Positions 53,955-62,856 of a DNA stretch of 64,000 bases are shown here, in pieces. Origin of the DNA: Clostridium pasteurianum BC1 (GTDB taxonomy: Bacteria; Bacillota; Clostridia; Clostridiales; Clostridiaceae); contig NC_021182.1 in the NCBI RefSeq assembly GCF_000389635.1, positions 3,947,925 to 4,011,924 of the forward strand, in the 5' to 3' direction. The notes beneath the pieces are model-generated. The model saw only the letters and a list, made by a program, of their open reading frames with translations, was not told where the DNA came from and did not search any database. Made by a program: the position numbers and the translations under genes. Within the stretch, counting starts at the first letter, position 1, and each line of letters starts with the position of its first letter.

Positions 53955-54114
53955 TACTCCAATCGCACTATGTGAAAGCGGGAGTAAAGAGTGGCTACGT
54001 CCCTGGATAACGATTTACCCTAAAGGACAACGAGTTCTAAGTATCATAAATACTGATACTTAGAACTCTGTTAGTAAGTATCATAAATACCGATACTAAG
54101 AACTCTGTTTATAG
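53931..54114 (-). repeat. Two-hairpin palindromic element overlapping the glutaredoxin-like gene
   Basis: The core at 53931-54010 (TTGTCCGATGACTACC to CCCTGGATAA) carries the GCTTTCACA loop module of the 17.1 kb copy. It is followed by AGTTCTAAGTATC paired with its inverse, and by a partial tandem duplicate ending AACTCTGTTTATA. Confidence 0.85.
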
Positions 54115-54219
54115 TAAATATTAATTGTTTATATTTACTATATCAATATAAATAGAATCTTGTTTTTATACTATCTCCAATTATTTTAAAGATAAATCAT
54201 GTGAAGATAAATAACAAAT

Positions 54220-54247
54220 AAAATATATTAGTATACTGACTAGTTAT
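54220..54247 (+). repeat. Dispersed CATACTGA-type repeat
   Basis: Contains ATATATTAGTATACTGACTA, a close match to 37630-37658 and to the minus strand of 9805-9833. Confidence 0.6.
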
Positions 54248-54271
54248 CTATTTACGAATGCCTAAAATAGA

Positions 54272-54308
54272 AAAAATGAGTCTAACCTTTGGCTAGACTC
54301 ATTTTTTT
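54272..54308. terminator. Terminator of mscL
   Basis: AAAAATGAGTCTA pairs with TAGACTCATTTTT; A and T runs on both sides, immediately after the mscL stop. Confidence 0.88.
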
Positions 54309-54738
54309 ATTCTTCTAACACTGATGTACAATGAGGACATCTTGTTGCTTTAATAGGTATATTTGTAACACAATAAGGACATTTCTTTTCTGTTTCAATC
54401 TTTTCCTCTTTCTTTTTAAATCTATCAAGCTGTTTTATTACAATAAAAATTGAAAATGCAATTATTAAAAATTGTATTATATCATTCAAAAATACTCCAT
54501 AATTTATAGTAGGTGCTCCTGCTTTCTCAGCATCAGATAAGGAACCATACTGATTTCCACTTAAATTAATGTATAACTCACTAAAATTAACTCTTCCTAA
54601 AATAAGTCCAAGAGGTGGCATAATAATATCATTTACCAAGGAATTAACTATCTTCCCAAAGGCCCCACCTATTATTACAGCTACAGCTAGATCAATTACA
54701 TTTCCCTTTAATGCAAATTTTTTAAAATCCTTCCACAT
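54307..54738 (-). CDS. mscL: Large-conductance mechanosensitive channel with C-terminal zinc ribbon
   Basis: Membrane tension valve that protects against osmotic downshock. The 143-residue protein has the typical N-terminal [31 protein letters not shown] helix, including the gate and the conserved glycines, then a periplasmic loop and the second helix ([22 protein letters not shown]). Instead of the usual short helical bundle alone, the tail ends in CPYC and CPHC knuckles (about residues 119-137), a zinc ribbon. GGAAGTG precedes the ATG. Pore segment and fold are standard, so function is secure; the ribbon's role is unknown. Confidence 0.93.
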   Translation of the reverse strand: MWKDFKKFALKGNVIDLAVAVIIGGAFGKIVNSLVNDIIMPPLGLILGRVNFSELYINLSGNQYGSLSDAEKAGAPTINYGVFLNDIIQFLIIAFSIFIVIKQLDRFKKKEEKIETEKKCPYCVTNIPIKATRCPHCTSVLEE

Positions 54739-54807
54739 ACTAACACACTTCCTTTGTTTGATTTTTAGACACTATTCTACTATATATGTTACAATAAATC
54801 ATATTTA

Positions 54808-54933
54808 TTATCAATGAATCTTACTCAGTGGGATTTTGTATTCCCACTGAGTTTAGATGAATTATCCAGGGACGTGTCGCTGTTATCCCCACCTTTAGTG
54901 GGTGGAGTATTACAGAGGCTAGTCATCGGATAA
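54808..54933 (+). repeat. Two-hairpin palindromic element, full-length copy
   Basis: From TTATCAATGAATCTTACTC, hairpin 1 is CTCAGTGGGA with TCCCACTGAG. GAATTATCCAGGGACGTG follows, then hairpin 2 (CCCCACC/GGTGGAG) and the end GTCATCGGATAA. It sits in the mscL-rubrerythrin gap (54739-55106). Confidence 0.88.
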
Positions 54934-55036
54934 AGTGTACATTTCATTAAAAAATACTATTGAATAAGTATTTTCTGGCTAAACCTATTAAAAATCTTAA
55001 CGTATTGAAACTGATTATTTCTCCTTTACAGAAAAA

Positions 55037-55080
55037 GAGGCTGCTTTTAATACATATTAATGCATTAAAAGCAGCCCCCT
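55037..55080 (-). terminator. Terminator of the rubrerythrin gene
   Basis: GGCTGCTTTTAAT (55039-55051) pairs with ATTAAAAGCAGCC (55064-55076). TCTTTTTCTG follows on the minus strand. Confidence 0.88.
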
Positions 55081-55106
55081 CAAATACTATAACAATATAT
55101 TTTATT

Positions 55107-55661
55107 TTAAAAACTTTTAAAAATTTCCTTTTTAGCACCGCAGACTGGACACTTTTCAACATTATCACCAATTTCTGTATAACCACAAATTGGACATACA
55201 TAAATTTTTTCAGATCCTATATCTGTTTTTGCTTTAGCTTTGTCCTGTGCATCTTTAAATAATTTAGCATGAATTTTTTCTGCTTCTAATGCAAAATGAA
55301 AAGATCTTTGAGCATCTTTTTCATCTTGAAATTTTGCAGTTTCAAGATATACAGGGTACATTTGATCAATCTCATGAAGTTCTCCATTTATTGCTCCCTG
55401 AAGATTTTCAACTATGTTTGTATTACCAAATACAGCTCCAGCGGCAACAGAACTATCCCCTACCTGCTCTTTAAGTACAGTAAAATGATTTTTAGCATGA
55501 ACAAATTCTGCGTAAGCTACGCCTCTAAAAAGTCTTCCTATGTTAGGATATCCATCTTTTTCTGCTTGATCACCCCATATAAGATATCTCATATGAGCCA
55601 TACTTTCTCCACCATAAGCAGAACGTAAAAAATCAGCAGTCATTGCATTGTTTAATGCCAT
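55107..55661 (-). CDS. rbr: Rubrerythrin
   Basis: Cytoplasmic peroxide-reducing protein of the anaerobic oxidative-stress defence, about 184 residues. The ferritin-like diiron domain (about 1-140) has the E-x6-Y core (GGESMAHMRYLIWG) and a second ligand pair near ALEAEKIHAKLF. A rubredoxin-like domain with CPICGY and CPVCGA closes the protein. I prefer the ATG at 55661 (MALNNAMTADF), because the GAGAGG site overlaps the ATG four codons upstream. It is monocistronic. The Fur-family gene at 63.5 kb could be its regulator if that gene is PerR. Confidence 0.92.
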   Translation of the reverse strand: MALNNAMTADFLRSAYGGESMAHMRYLIWGDQAEKDGYPNIGRLFRGVAYAEFVHAKNHFTVLKEQVGDSSVAAGAVFGNTNIVENLQGAINGELHEIDQMYPVYLETAKFQDEKDAQRSFHFALEAEKIHAKLFKDAQDKAKAKTDIGSEKIYVCPICGYTEIGDNVEKCPVCGAKKEIFKSF

Positions 55662-55799
55662 AATAAAACACATCCTCTCATTATTTAGACATAAAAAAAT
55701 ACATAATAAGTCAAAATTTTTGTTAATCCTTTAAATCATATAATGATAATTTAGATATAGTTAATATATGCTTATCTCCTGTACCTACAATATCATATA

Positions 55800-55836
55800 A
55801 AATAAAAAACATACTGACCAATTATTTTTTGAATAT
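55800..55836 (+). repeat. Degenerate CATACTGA-type repeat
   Basis: Contains CATACTGACCAATTATTTT and continues TTGAATATG; a weaker member of the 9.8, 37.6 and 54.2 kb family. The 55662-56075 gap holds otherwise only promoter sequence. Confidence 0.45.
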
Positions 55837-55995
55837 GTCTTATCTCTTAATATTATTAAACTTAAGCTTTAATAATATACCTAATTATACCATAATAATA
55901 TTTAGACTTTCTAGTTTTAATCATTTGAATAATGTTAATTAATGATTATGGTTTAAATGTTTTACACAATTATAATAGATTAAATAAAATTTCCA

Positions 55996-56024
55996 TTAGA
56001 CTTTTATAAAGAATTCTGTATAAT
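55996..56024 (+). promoter_or_regulatory. Vegetative promoter of the FtsH-like gene
   Basis: TTAGAC, 17 bases, then a perfect TATAAT at 56019-56024, about 50 bp before the ATG. Confidence 0.75.
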
Positions 56025-56075
56025 ATATTATGTAAACCAAAATTGATTTTAAATTACTCCCTAGGAGGTATATGA

Positions 56076-57818
56076 ATGCATAAACTTAAGAATAAATATT
56101 TGCTAATACCTATGGCCACAGCAGCCATATCATTAGTATTACTTATTATTTTTAACTTTGCTAGTGGAAATGTTAAAGATAAATCCTACTTAGATTTTCA
56201 AAAGGATATGGCGAATCATAAAGTTTTAAGCGTCTCTCTCACTAATTCACCTGAAATAGATGTAAAATTAAAAGATGGAACTATATATAAAACAGATAAC
56301 CCAAGAACAGATACTTTTAAAGCCGATTTATTAAATAAAGGTGTAGAAGTTTCAGAACAATCCTTTTCGTACAATAGAGATATAGCCCCTACAGCTTTAT
56401 TATCACTTTCTATAGTTACCATAATTGTCATGCTTATAAAATCAAGTAATGTTACTTCTAAAAGTTTATTTTCTGTGGATGCTCTTTCCACAGATGTGGT
56501 AGAAGATATAGGTTTTAATTTTAAAAATGTAGCGGGAAATGAGGAAGCTAAGGAAAGCGTAAAAGATGTAGTTGATTTTCTAAAAAATCCAGAAAAATAT
56601 AATTCCTACGGTGCAAGAATGCCAAAGGGTATAATACTTTATGGAGAACCCGGTACTGGTAAAACCCTTCTCGCTAAAGCTGTTGCTGGAGAAGCTGGAG
56701 TTCCTTTTTATGCTATGTCAGGTTCAGATTTTATTCAAGTGTATGTAGGAGTTGGTGCCAGTAGGGTAAGACAGTTGTTTAAAAAAGCGAGATCCCACGG
56801 TAAGGCTGTAATATTTATAGACGAAATTGATGCTATAGGTAAAAAAAGAGAATCTGGTAAAAATGGTGGTTCTGATGAAAGGGATCAAACCCTCAATGCA
56901 TTACTAACAGAAATGTCAGGTTTCAATGAAAAAGAAGGCATAATAGTTATGGCTGCTACCAACAGGCTTGACATGTTAGACTCCGCTCTATTAAGACCAG
57001 GAAGATTCGATAGACACATAGAAATAGTATTACCAGATTTAAATGCTCGAAAAGAAATATTAAATCTTCATTTAAAAAACAAACCTATAGGTAAAATTGA
57101 TATAAATGATTTAGCTCGTAAGACCTCTTATTTTTCTGGTGCTAAATTAGAAAATCTTGTTAATGAAGCTGCTATTCTTGCCTGCAAAGCAAATAGCAAA
57201 TTTATAGAAAATATACATTTTGATAAAGCCTATTCCATTGTAATAGCTGGTTATGAAAAAATTAATCGCTCAAATATTAGTGAAAAAGACAGATCCATAA
57301 CTGCTTTCCACGAGGCTGGACATGCTTTAGTATCTCTAAGAATGCTTCCAAAAGAAAAAATTTCTAAGGTTACAATTATACCAAGTACTAAGGGAGCAGG
57401 TGGATACACTTTAAGTATACCAGAAGACAAGCTGTATCAAAATAAAGATTATATAATGAAAAAAATAATGGTACTTCTTGCAGGCCGAACTGCTGAAGAT
57501 ATAATTTTCGGTAAGGATTTTATAACTACAGGCGCATACAGTGATTTTAAAGAGAGTACAAGATTGGTGACAAATATGGTGACACAATATGGTATGGGAC
57601 AAACTCTTGGGCTTTTGAATCTATCTGAATTGTCAAATATTAACTATAACCCAAGCAATGATATAGTTAAAGAATGCAAAAATATTATCAATTCTCTATA
57701 CGAAGAAACCAAAAATGTTTTACTTTCGAATAAAGATATTTTAGACAAGCTGGCATCAGAACTTTTAACTAAAGAAACTCTCAATGAAGCTGATTTACTT
57801 AATATAGTAAGTCAGTAA
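56076..57818 (+). CDS. FtsH-like ATP-dependent zinc metalloprotease
   Basis: Membrane-anchored AAA+ protease, 580 residues. Two transmembrane helices (about 10-28 and 104-121) flank a ~75-residue extracellular domain. The AAA module (about 145-340) has Walker A GEPGTGKT (190-197), Walker B VIFIDE and the second region of homology LLRPGRFDRHIE. The zinc motif is HEAGH (412-416). The pore loop reads Y-V-G where FtsH usually has F-V-G. It is shorter than typical FtsH (about 600-650 residues) and lacks a long C-terminal tail, so it is likely a second paralogue rather than the main one. AGGAGGT decides the ATG at 56076; the ATG four bases earlier is out of frame. Confidence 0.9.
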   Translation: MHKLKNKYLLIPMATAAISLVLLIIFNFASGNVKDKSYLDFQKDMANHKVLSVSLTNSPEIDVKLKDGTIYKTDNPRTDTFKADLLNKGVEVSEQSFSYNRDIAPTALLSLSIVTIIVMLIKSSNVTSKSLFSVDALSTDVVEDIGFNFKNVAGNEEAKESVKDVVDFLKNPEKYNSYGARMPKGIILYGEPGTGKTLLAKAVAGEAGVPFYAMSGSDFIQVYVGVGASRVRQLFKKARSHGKAVIFIDEIDAIGKKRESGKNGGSDERDQTLNALLTEMSGFNEKEGIIVMAATNRLDMLDSALLRPGRFDRHIEIVLPDLNARKEILNLHLKNKPIGKIDINDLARKTSYFSGAKLENLVNEAAILACKANSKFIENIHFDKAYSIVIAGYEKINRSNISEKDRSITAFHEAGHALVSLRMLPKEKISKVTIIPSTKGAGGYTLSIPEDKLYQNKDYIMKKIMVLLAGRTAEDIIFGKDFITTGAYSDFKESTRLVTNMVTQYGMGQTLGLLNLSELSNINYNPSNDIVKECKNIINSLYEETKNVLLSNKDILDKLASELLTKETLNEADLLNIVSQ

Positions 57819-57827
57819 ATAAATCCA

Positions 57828-57953
57828 CCCCAGAAGTGTAGTTTAAAGGTGATTAAAAAATACACTCCTGCGGTTATAACAAACCTCTCATAGAGTGAAC
57901 TTCCACCAAACTACCTCAGGAGTGTGATTACCAAATTTTACACCCCTGGGGTG
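57828..57953. terminator. Hairpins between convergent protease genes
   Basis: ACACTCCTG (57862-57870) pairs with CAGGAGTGT (57917-57925). CACCCCTGGGGTG (57941-57953) overlaps the rhomboid stop and shares TTTACACCCCTGGGGTG with the palindrome at 4.85 kb. Confidence 0.6.
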
Positions 57954-58918
57954 AACTTTTGTGGAAACATGAGCCAGGATATTATTATTCCTGCTATAAG
58001 TCCCCCAACATGAGCGGATATGTCTATATTTGGTATTGTAAAAGATATAAATAAATTTATAGCTATAACAAAAATAATGTTTTTAAGAAGTCCTGTACCT
58101 ATTCTATCCTTTAATTTATGCCCTATAACTAGAACTCCTCCCAACACTCCAAATATTGCCCCAGATGCACCTACTGATACTCCACTGCTAAATACATAAC
58201 TAAATAAAGATGCTATTATTCCAGATACTATATAGATAATTATATATTTTTTCTTTCCATAGACGCTTTCTGCTAAACCTCCTATACTATAGAGTGCGTA
58301 CATATTTGAAACTATATGTAAAATTCCACTATGTAAAAACATGCACGTAAATAGTCTGTAATATTCACCATTATTTATTAAAGAATTATCTTTAGCACCT
58401 AAAAAGTCCAGAACGTTTACATCTATGTTAAATAAATTTCTTGATAGAAGGGCAGAAATTATGTAAATCACTACGTTGATGGCTATTATACCGTAGGTTA
58501 TAAATAATTTGTTATGACTATTTTTGCTATCTTTAAAAAAATTTAATATGTTTATAATTTCCATAATTTCACTGGCAATTTCATTTGAACTGTATAAAAT
58601 TTCATCACTTGAAGAATTGATAATTACCATATTTCCAGAATTTTTACTGAGTATCTCAGAAATATCTATATTATTTTTTACAACAAGAACCCTTACTATA
58701 TTAACATAATCATTCTCTGTTTTTATTCTGCTATTTATAGCATTGTCTATATTATTTAAATCCTTAGCGCTAAAAAATACAAACAATTTTTTAGGAAGAG
58801 TTTGTGTTCTTATAGCTCCCCAAAATTCTTCTTTACCCCTGTCACTGTTTATTTCCGTAATTCTATAATCGTAATGATTACATAACTGCTCAATTATACT
58901 TTTTATATACTTATCCAT
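57938..58918 (-). CDS. Rhomboid-family intramembrane serine protease
   Basis: A 326-residue integral membrane protease. The first ~145 residues are a soluble domain of unknown type. At least six membrane helices follow, with the rhomboid signatures HSGILHIVSNMYALY, catalytic serine in GASGAIFG and catalytic histidine in AHVGGLIAGI. The soluble N-terminal extension recalls B. subtilis GluP. GAGGAG precedes the ATG. It is convergent with the FtsH-like gene, so both neighbours are membrane proteases. Its substrates are unknown. Confidence 0.9.
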   Translation of the reverse strand: MDKYIKSIIEQLCNHYDYRITEINSDRGKEEFWGAIRTQTLPKKLFVFFSAKDLNNIDNAINSRIKTENDYVNIVRVLVVKNNIDISEILSKNSGNMVIINSSSDEILYSSNEIASEIMEIINILNFFKDSKNSHNKLFITYGIIAINVVIYIISALLSRNLFNIDVNVLDFLGAKDNSLINNGEYYRLFTCMFLHSGILHIVSNMYALYSIGGLAESVYGKKKYIIIYIVSGIIASLFSYVFSSGVSVGASGAIFGVLGGVLVIGHKLKDRIGTGLLKNIIFVIAINLFISFTIPNIDISAHVGGLIAGIIISWLMFPQKFTPGV

Positions 58919-59076
58919 AGCACTCTCCTCTAGCTATTTGCATATAATAATTAAACCGCAAAAGTCTGTAAATTAATTTTCACTATACCACTTATAGTAG
59001 TTTCAATGTGAAATCTTCAGTATATATTTTTTATTAAATATACTTTTGTTTGATAATCTTATAAGGAATATTTAAA

Positions 59077-60138
59077 TTATACTATACTTTTTATAACCAT
59101 ATTTAAACTTTTTACTAAATCAATTTCATAAAACTGCACTGGTTTTTTTGTATTTGTATCGTATAATACTCTAATAATTGGTTTATCAGGAAATCCAGGA
59201 TTTTGTTTTATTACGTATCCTTCTATGCCATTAGATAGCTTTACACAGCATCCCAGTGGATAAACAGAAAATGTATTTTTAAAGTTTTTTACAATTTTAT
59301 CATCAAATATGCTTCCACTTCCAGCTAAAATAAGCTCATAAGCATCATTAGGTGCAAGTTTTTTTCTATAACATCTATCACTCATAATAGAATCATAAAC
59401 ATCACATACACAGGCAATTTTACCAAATTTAGATATTTGATAACCCTTTAACCCATAAGGATACCCTGTACCATCAACCCTTTCATGATGTTCCGTAATG
59501 ATTTTAATTACATTACTTGAAATTTTAAAATTCCTTTCTAAAATTTCCTTGCCATAAATAGGATGTTTTTTTATTTCATCATACTCTTCACCTGTTAAAG
59601 AACCCTTCTTATTTATTATAGATATAGGAATTCTTGTCTTTCCGATGTCATGAAGTATGGCTCCCATTCCAAGCTCCTTTAATTCATTTTCATTAAGATT
59701 CATTCTTTCTCCTAAAAATGTTGACATTATACCAGTATCTATGCTATGTACATAAGTATAGTTATCATAGGTTTGAATATTATATAAATATTTATTAACA
59801 TCACCCATTTCTATTATATAGTCAATTAAATTTTCAATTATTTTTAGAGAATCTATTGACTCTTTTCTATTGGTATTTCCAGATATATTTTTTATTATTT
59901 TAGACATATTTTTCATAGTTAAACTTTTTAGTTCTAATAATTGTTTATCTTCTTCTTCCACATCATCTAATCTATTGTCCTCAATATATATGTATATAAT
60001 TCCTACTTTTCTTAGCTTTTCTATATACAATGTGTTTAATTTTACACCTGCTCTTAAAAGTATATTTCCTTCGCTAGTATATATATTTCTACCAAGAACA
60101 TCATTTTCTTTAACTCTATCCATAAATTCTAATCTCAT
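59077..60138 (-). CDS. HD-GYP domain phosphodiesterase
   Basis: A 353-residue signalling hydrolase, probably degrading cyclic di-GMP. An N-terminal domain (about 1-115, DVLGRNIYTSEGNILLRAGVKL) of the kind often found before HD-GYP units is followed by the HD-GYP core. The metal pair is in HDIGKTRIP, then HPIYGKEIL, then HHERVDGTGYPYGLKG, which matches the HHExxDGxGYP consensus. No transmembrane or receiver domain is visible. I use the ATG at 60138, because GAGGTG lies before it and overlaps the ATG four codons upstream. Confidence 0.9.
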   Translation of the reverse strand: MRLEFMDRVKENDVLGRNIYTSEGNILLRAGVKLNTLYIEKLRKVGIIYIYIEDNRLDDVEEEDKQLLELKSLTMKNMSKIIKNISGNTNRKESIDSLKIIENLIDYIIEMGDVNKYLYNIQTYDNYTYVHSIDTGIMSTFLGERMNLNENELKELGMGAILHDIGKTRIPISIINKKGSLTGEEYDEIKKHPIYGKEILERNFKISSNVIKIITEHHERVDGTGYPYGLKGYQISKFGKIACVCDVYDSIMSDRCYRKKLAPNDAYELILAGSGSIFDDKIVKNFKNTFSVYPLGCCVKLSNGIEGYVIKQNPGFPDKPIIRVLYDTNTKKPVQFYEIDLVKSLNMVIKSIV

Positions 60139-60397
60139 AAAGCACCTCATATTATACTAAAAAGTTCGTATATAAAAAGCTTTAATTACTTGGTTTTTTA
60201 TTTTAAATAAATTTTAAAAATGGATATCGTTAAAACTTCTAAAATACATGCACCGAATTATTAAACTATTTAGTATTAATTCTACAATATTTTATTTGCA
60301 TTTAATAAACATAATACTATTTTCGTATCGTTTTTAATTTAATTTACAAAAAAATTATATTTTATATAGTAATAATAATTCAAATGCTAACTATTTA

Positions 60398-60474
60398 AAA
60401 AAGTTCATTACTCATTTTGTGACAAATTATAGTCTATAATAATTATAATTGTCACAAAATTTCATAATGAACCT
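60398..60474 (-). terminator. Long imperfect palindrome, terminator of pepF
   Basis: GTTCATTA and ATTTTGTGACAA arms pair across about 70 bp (60403-60472), and the minus strand continues AACTTTTTTAAAT. The remaining 60139-60397 is AT-rich with no visible gene. Confidence 0.8.
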
Positions 60475-60490
60475 AAAATTTCAGTGAATT

Positions 60491-62290
60491 TTAATCTTTA
60501 TCTAACATATCAAGAAGTTTATTAAAGGTATCTATAGTATCCTCTAGAGGCTTAGGAGTTGCCATATCTACCCCACCCTTCTTTAGAATGTCTATTGGGT
60601 AATCACTACCGCCGCTCTTTAAAAATTCCTTATATTTCTTCACTGCGGGTTCACCTCCTTTTAAAATCATACTGCTAAAGGAATTAGCCGCAGCATATCC
60701 TGTTGCATATTGGTATACATAAAAATCACTATAAAAATGTGGAATCCTTGACCATTCCATATCTATTTCCTTATCTACTATCATATCAGGGCCAAAATAT
60801 TTTACATTTAAATCATGCCATATTTTACAAAAATCTTCTGCTGAAAGAGGCTTTCCATTTTCTATACTTTCATGTGTTATCTTTTCAAATTCAGCAAACA
60901 TAACCTGTCTGAACACAGTAGTTCTAATCTGCTCTAATTGTTGATTTATAAAATATAATTTTTTATTTTCATCCTCTTCTGTATTTATAAGGTGATTTAT
61001 AAGCAAGCATTCATTAGTTGTAGATGCCACTTCAGCACAGAATAAAGTATAACTAGCATATATAAAGGGCTGAGTTTTTCTTGAATAGTATGAATGGATA
61101 GAATGACCCATTTCATGCACTAAGGTAGATACATCATTTATTTCATAATTGTAGTTAAGTAATACATAGGGCATTGAATCATAGCATCCAAAAGAGTATG
61201 CACCACCTCTTTTTCCCTTATTCTCAAATACATCAATCCATCCATCTTTTATTCCACTGTCGAAAATATCCAGGTACTCCTTTCCAAGGGGCTTTAATCC
61301 TTCCTTTGCAATTTGAACAGCTCTTTCAAACTCAATATGATCCTTAGGTGTATCTACCACGGGAACATACAAATCGTACATATGGATTTCATCCAATTTT
61401 AATAGTTTTTTCTTTACATCCACATATCTGTGTAGTGACGCTTTTAAATTATTATTTACAGTTTCAATTACATTATCATATACACTTAGCGGAATGTCAT
61501 TTGGCTTAAGGCTATATTCCATAGAATTTTTATAATGCCTTACCTTTGATTGAAATACAAAATTTTTAATTGATGCTGAAAGAGTTTGGGCAAAGGTATT
61601 TTTATAATTACTATAAGTATTAAATAAAGCATTAAAAGCATTCTTTCTAACTTCTCTATTTTTAGATTTTATAAAATTACTGTATTTTACTTCTGTAAGC
61701 TCAGCTTCCTTTCCATCTTCATCTATTATCTTTGGAAAACTTATATCGGCATTTGATAGCATGTTAAAAATATTTCCTGGTGCTTCTAAACAATCTGAAA
61801 CGGAAGCCAGCAATTCCTCTTCTCTTTTTGAAAGAGTATATGGCTTAGCCTTTAATATATCCTTTAATGCAAATTCATAGAGTTTAAGTTCAGGCACGTT
61901 TTCAACTTCTTTTTTAATATCTTCCTCAGGCAAAGATAAAATCTCAGGGACAAAAAAAGCTGCAGCACTTTTAAATTCTGAAAGATAAGCATCAATTCTA
62001 CTCTTTAATGTTTGAAAAGTGGTATTTGTTGTGTCCTCATCAGATCTTTGATGGGCATAGATAAATAACTTTTCTAATATTCTAGAAGCCTCTTCGTCAA
62101 GCTTATAAAATTCTAATAGCTTCTTACCATCACTAAGCTTTCCGCTAAGTACACTTATTTTAGGTTGAAATTCTTTAAGTCTATTAAAATCAGTTTCCCA
62201 AGCTTCTATATCTTTATATACCTTCTCAATTCTCCATTTGTACTTTTCATCTATTTCATCCCTTGTTTTGGTTTTCTTTATTTCTTCCAT
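60491..62290 (-). CDS. pepF: Oligoendopeptidase F (M3B zinc peptidase)
   Basis: Cytoplasmic peptidase that degrades oligopeptides. At 599 residues it is the usual length. The zinc-binding motif HEMGHSIHSYY (about residue 390) is followed by the third ligand region YTLFCAEVASTTNE, and FYVYQYATGYAAANSF near the C-terminus is typical of PepF. The N-terminal half is the helical lobe of the M3 family. GGGGAG precedes the ATG. It is monocistronic. Confidence 0.93.
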   Translation of the reverse strand: MEEIKKTKTRDEIDEKYKWRIEKVYKDIEAWETDFNRLKEFQPKISVLSGKLSDGKKLLEFYKLDEEASRILEKLFIYAHQRSDEDTTNTTFQTLKSRIDAYLSEFKSAAAFFVPEILSLPEEDIKKEVENVPELKLYEFALKDILKAKPYTLSKREEELLASVSDCLEAPGNIFNMLSNADISFPKIIDEDGKEAELTEVKYSNFIKSKNREVRKNAFNALFNTYSNYKNTFAQTLSASIKNFVFQSKVRHYKNSMEYSLKPNDIPLSVYDNVIETVNNNLKASLHRYVDVKKKLLKLDEIHMYDLYVPVVDTPKDHIEFERAVQIAKEGLKPLGKEYLDIFDSGIKDGWIDVFENKGKRGGAYSFGCYDSMPYVLLNYNYEINDVSTLVHEMGHSIHSYYSRKTQPFIYASYTLFCAEVASTTNECLLINHLINTEEDENKKLYFINQQLEQIRTTVFRQVMFAEFEKITHESIENGKPLSAEDFCKIWHDLNVKYFGPDMIVDKEIDMEWSRIPHFYSDFYVYQYATGYAAANSFSSMILKGGEPAVKKYKEFLKSGGSDYPIDILKKGGVDMATPKPLEDTIDTFNKLLDMLDKD

Positions 62291-62457
62291 AAAATTCTCC
62301 CCTTTTTTATACTAATATTTATGTTGCAATAAATTATCTTCACTAATAAATAGGTATTTTATTTAAACATCTTCTATTAGCTGATATCAATCAAATGTAT
62401 AGCTTTAGTTACAATTTATATAATGTTAAAAATTAATTTATAATATTTAGCTATACT

Positions 62458-62856
62458 TTATTCATATTTTTCTCGCTGATTACTTATATCCTGAAATACC
62501 TGATGAACTTTTTCTGATATTAAATTGCAAAGCTCATCAAATTTTTTTTCCATATCCTCATGCTTTGATAGAAATTCAAACTTCACTAACCAAGTTGGAT
62601 TATATTCATCATCTATATCCTCAATAGTATATCCTTTTTCTGTAAAGCTTTCGTAATCAAAATAATCGAATACAGCTGTATATTCCCATTCCTCCACATC
62701 TTTTTTTGTATCAAAAAACACATTTATCTTTTTCCCGTCATAATACATTTTTGTTATATACTCCGCACCCTCATTAACCTTATAGCTGCCAAGTTCTCTT
62801 GTAAAAAACTTATTATCTTTGTCTTTTTCCATTAAAACTAAAGATGAAAAATTCAT
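62458..62856 (-). CDS. Conserved hypothetical protein, acidic
   Basis: A soluble, strongly acidic 132-residue protein with no signal peptide, membrane helix or motif that I can name. It looks like a compact alpha/beta domain (NFSSLVLMEKDKD, KINVFFDTKKDVEEWEYTAVFDYFDY), ending in a charged helix. AAGGAAGG precedes the ATG. Proteins of this appearance are found in clostridia without known function. I do not assign one. Confidence 0.6.
   Translation of the reverse strand: MNFSSLVLMEKDKDNKFFTRELGSYKVNEGAEYITKMYYDGKKINVFFDTKKDVEEWEYTAVFDYFDYESFTEKGYTIEDIDDEYNPTWLVKFEFLSKHEDMEKKFDELCNLISEKVHQVFQDISNQREKYE

Noticed and set aside
15202-54933. Could the dispersed palindromes be a CRISPR array?
   Set aside because: They are kilobases apart, differ in length and orientation and have no regular spacers; no cas gene is present.
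55675-55770. PerR-type box upstream of rubrerythrin (ATTATCATTATATGAT)
   Set aside because: Only about half of the consensus positions match, which AT-rich DNA gives by chance.
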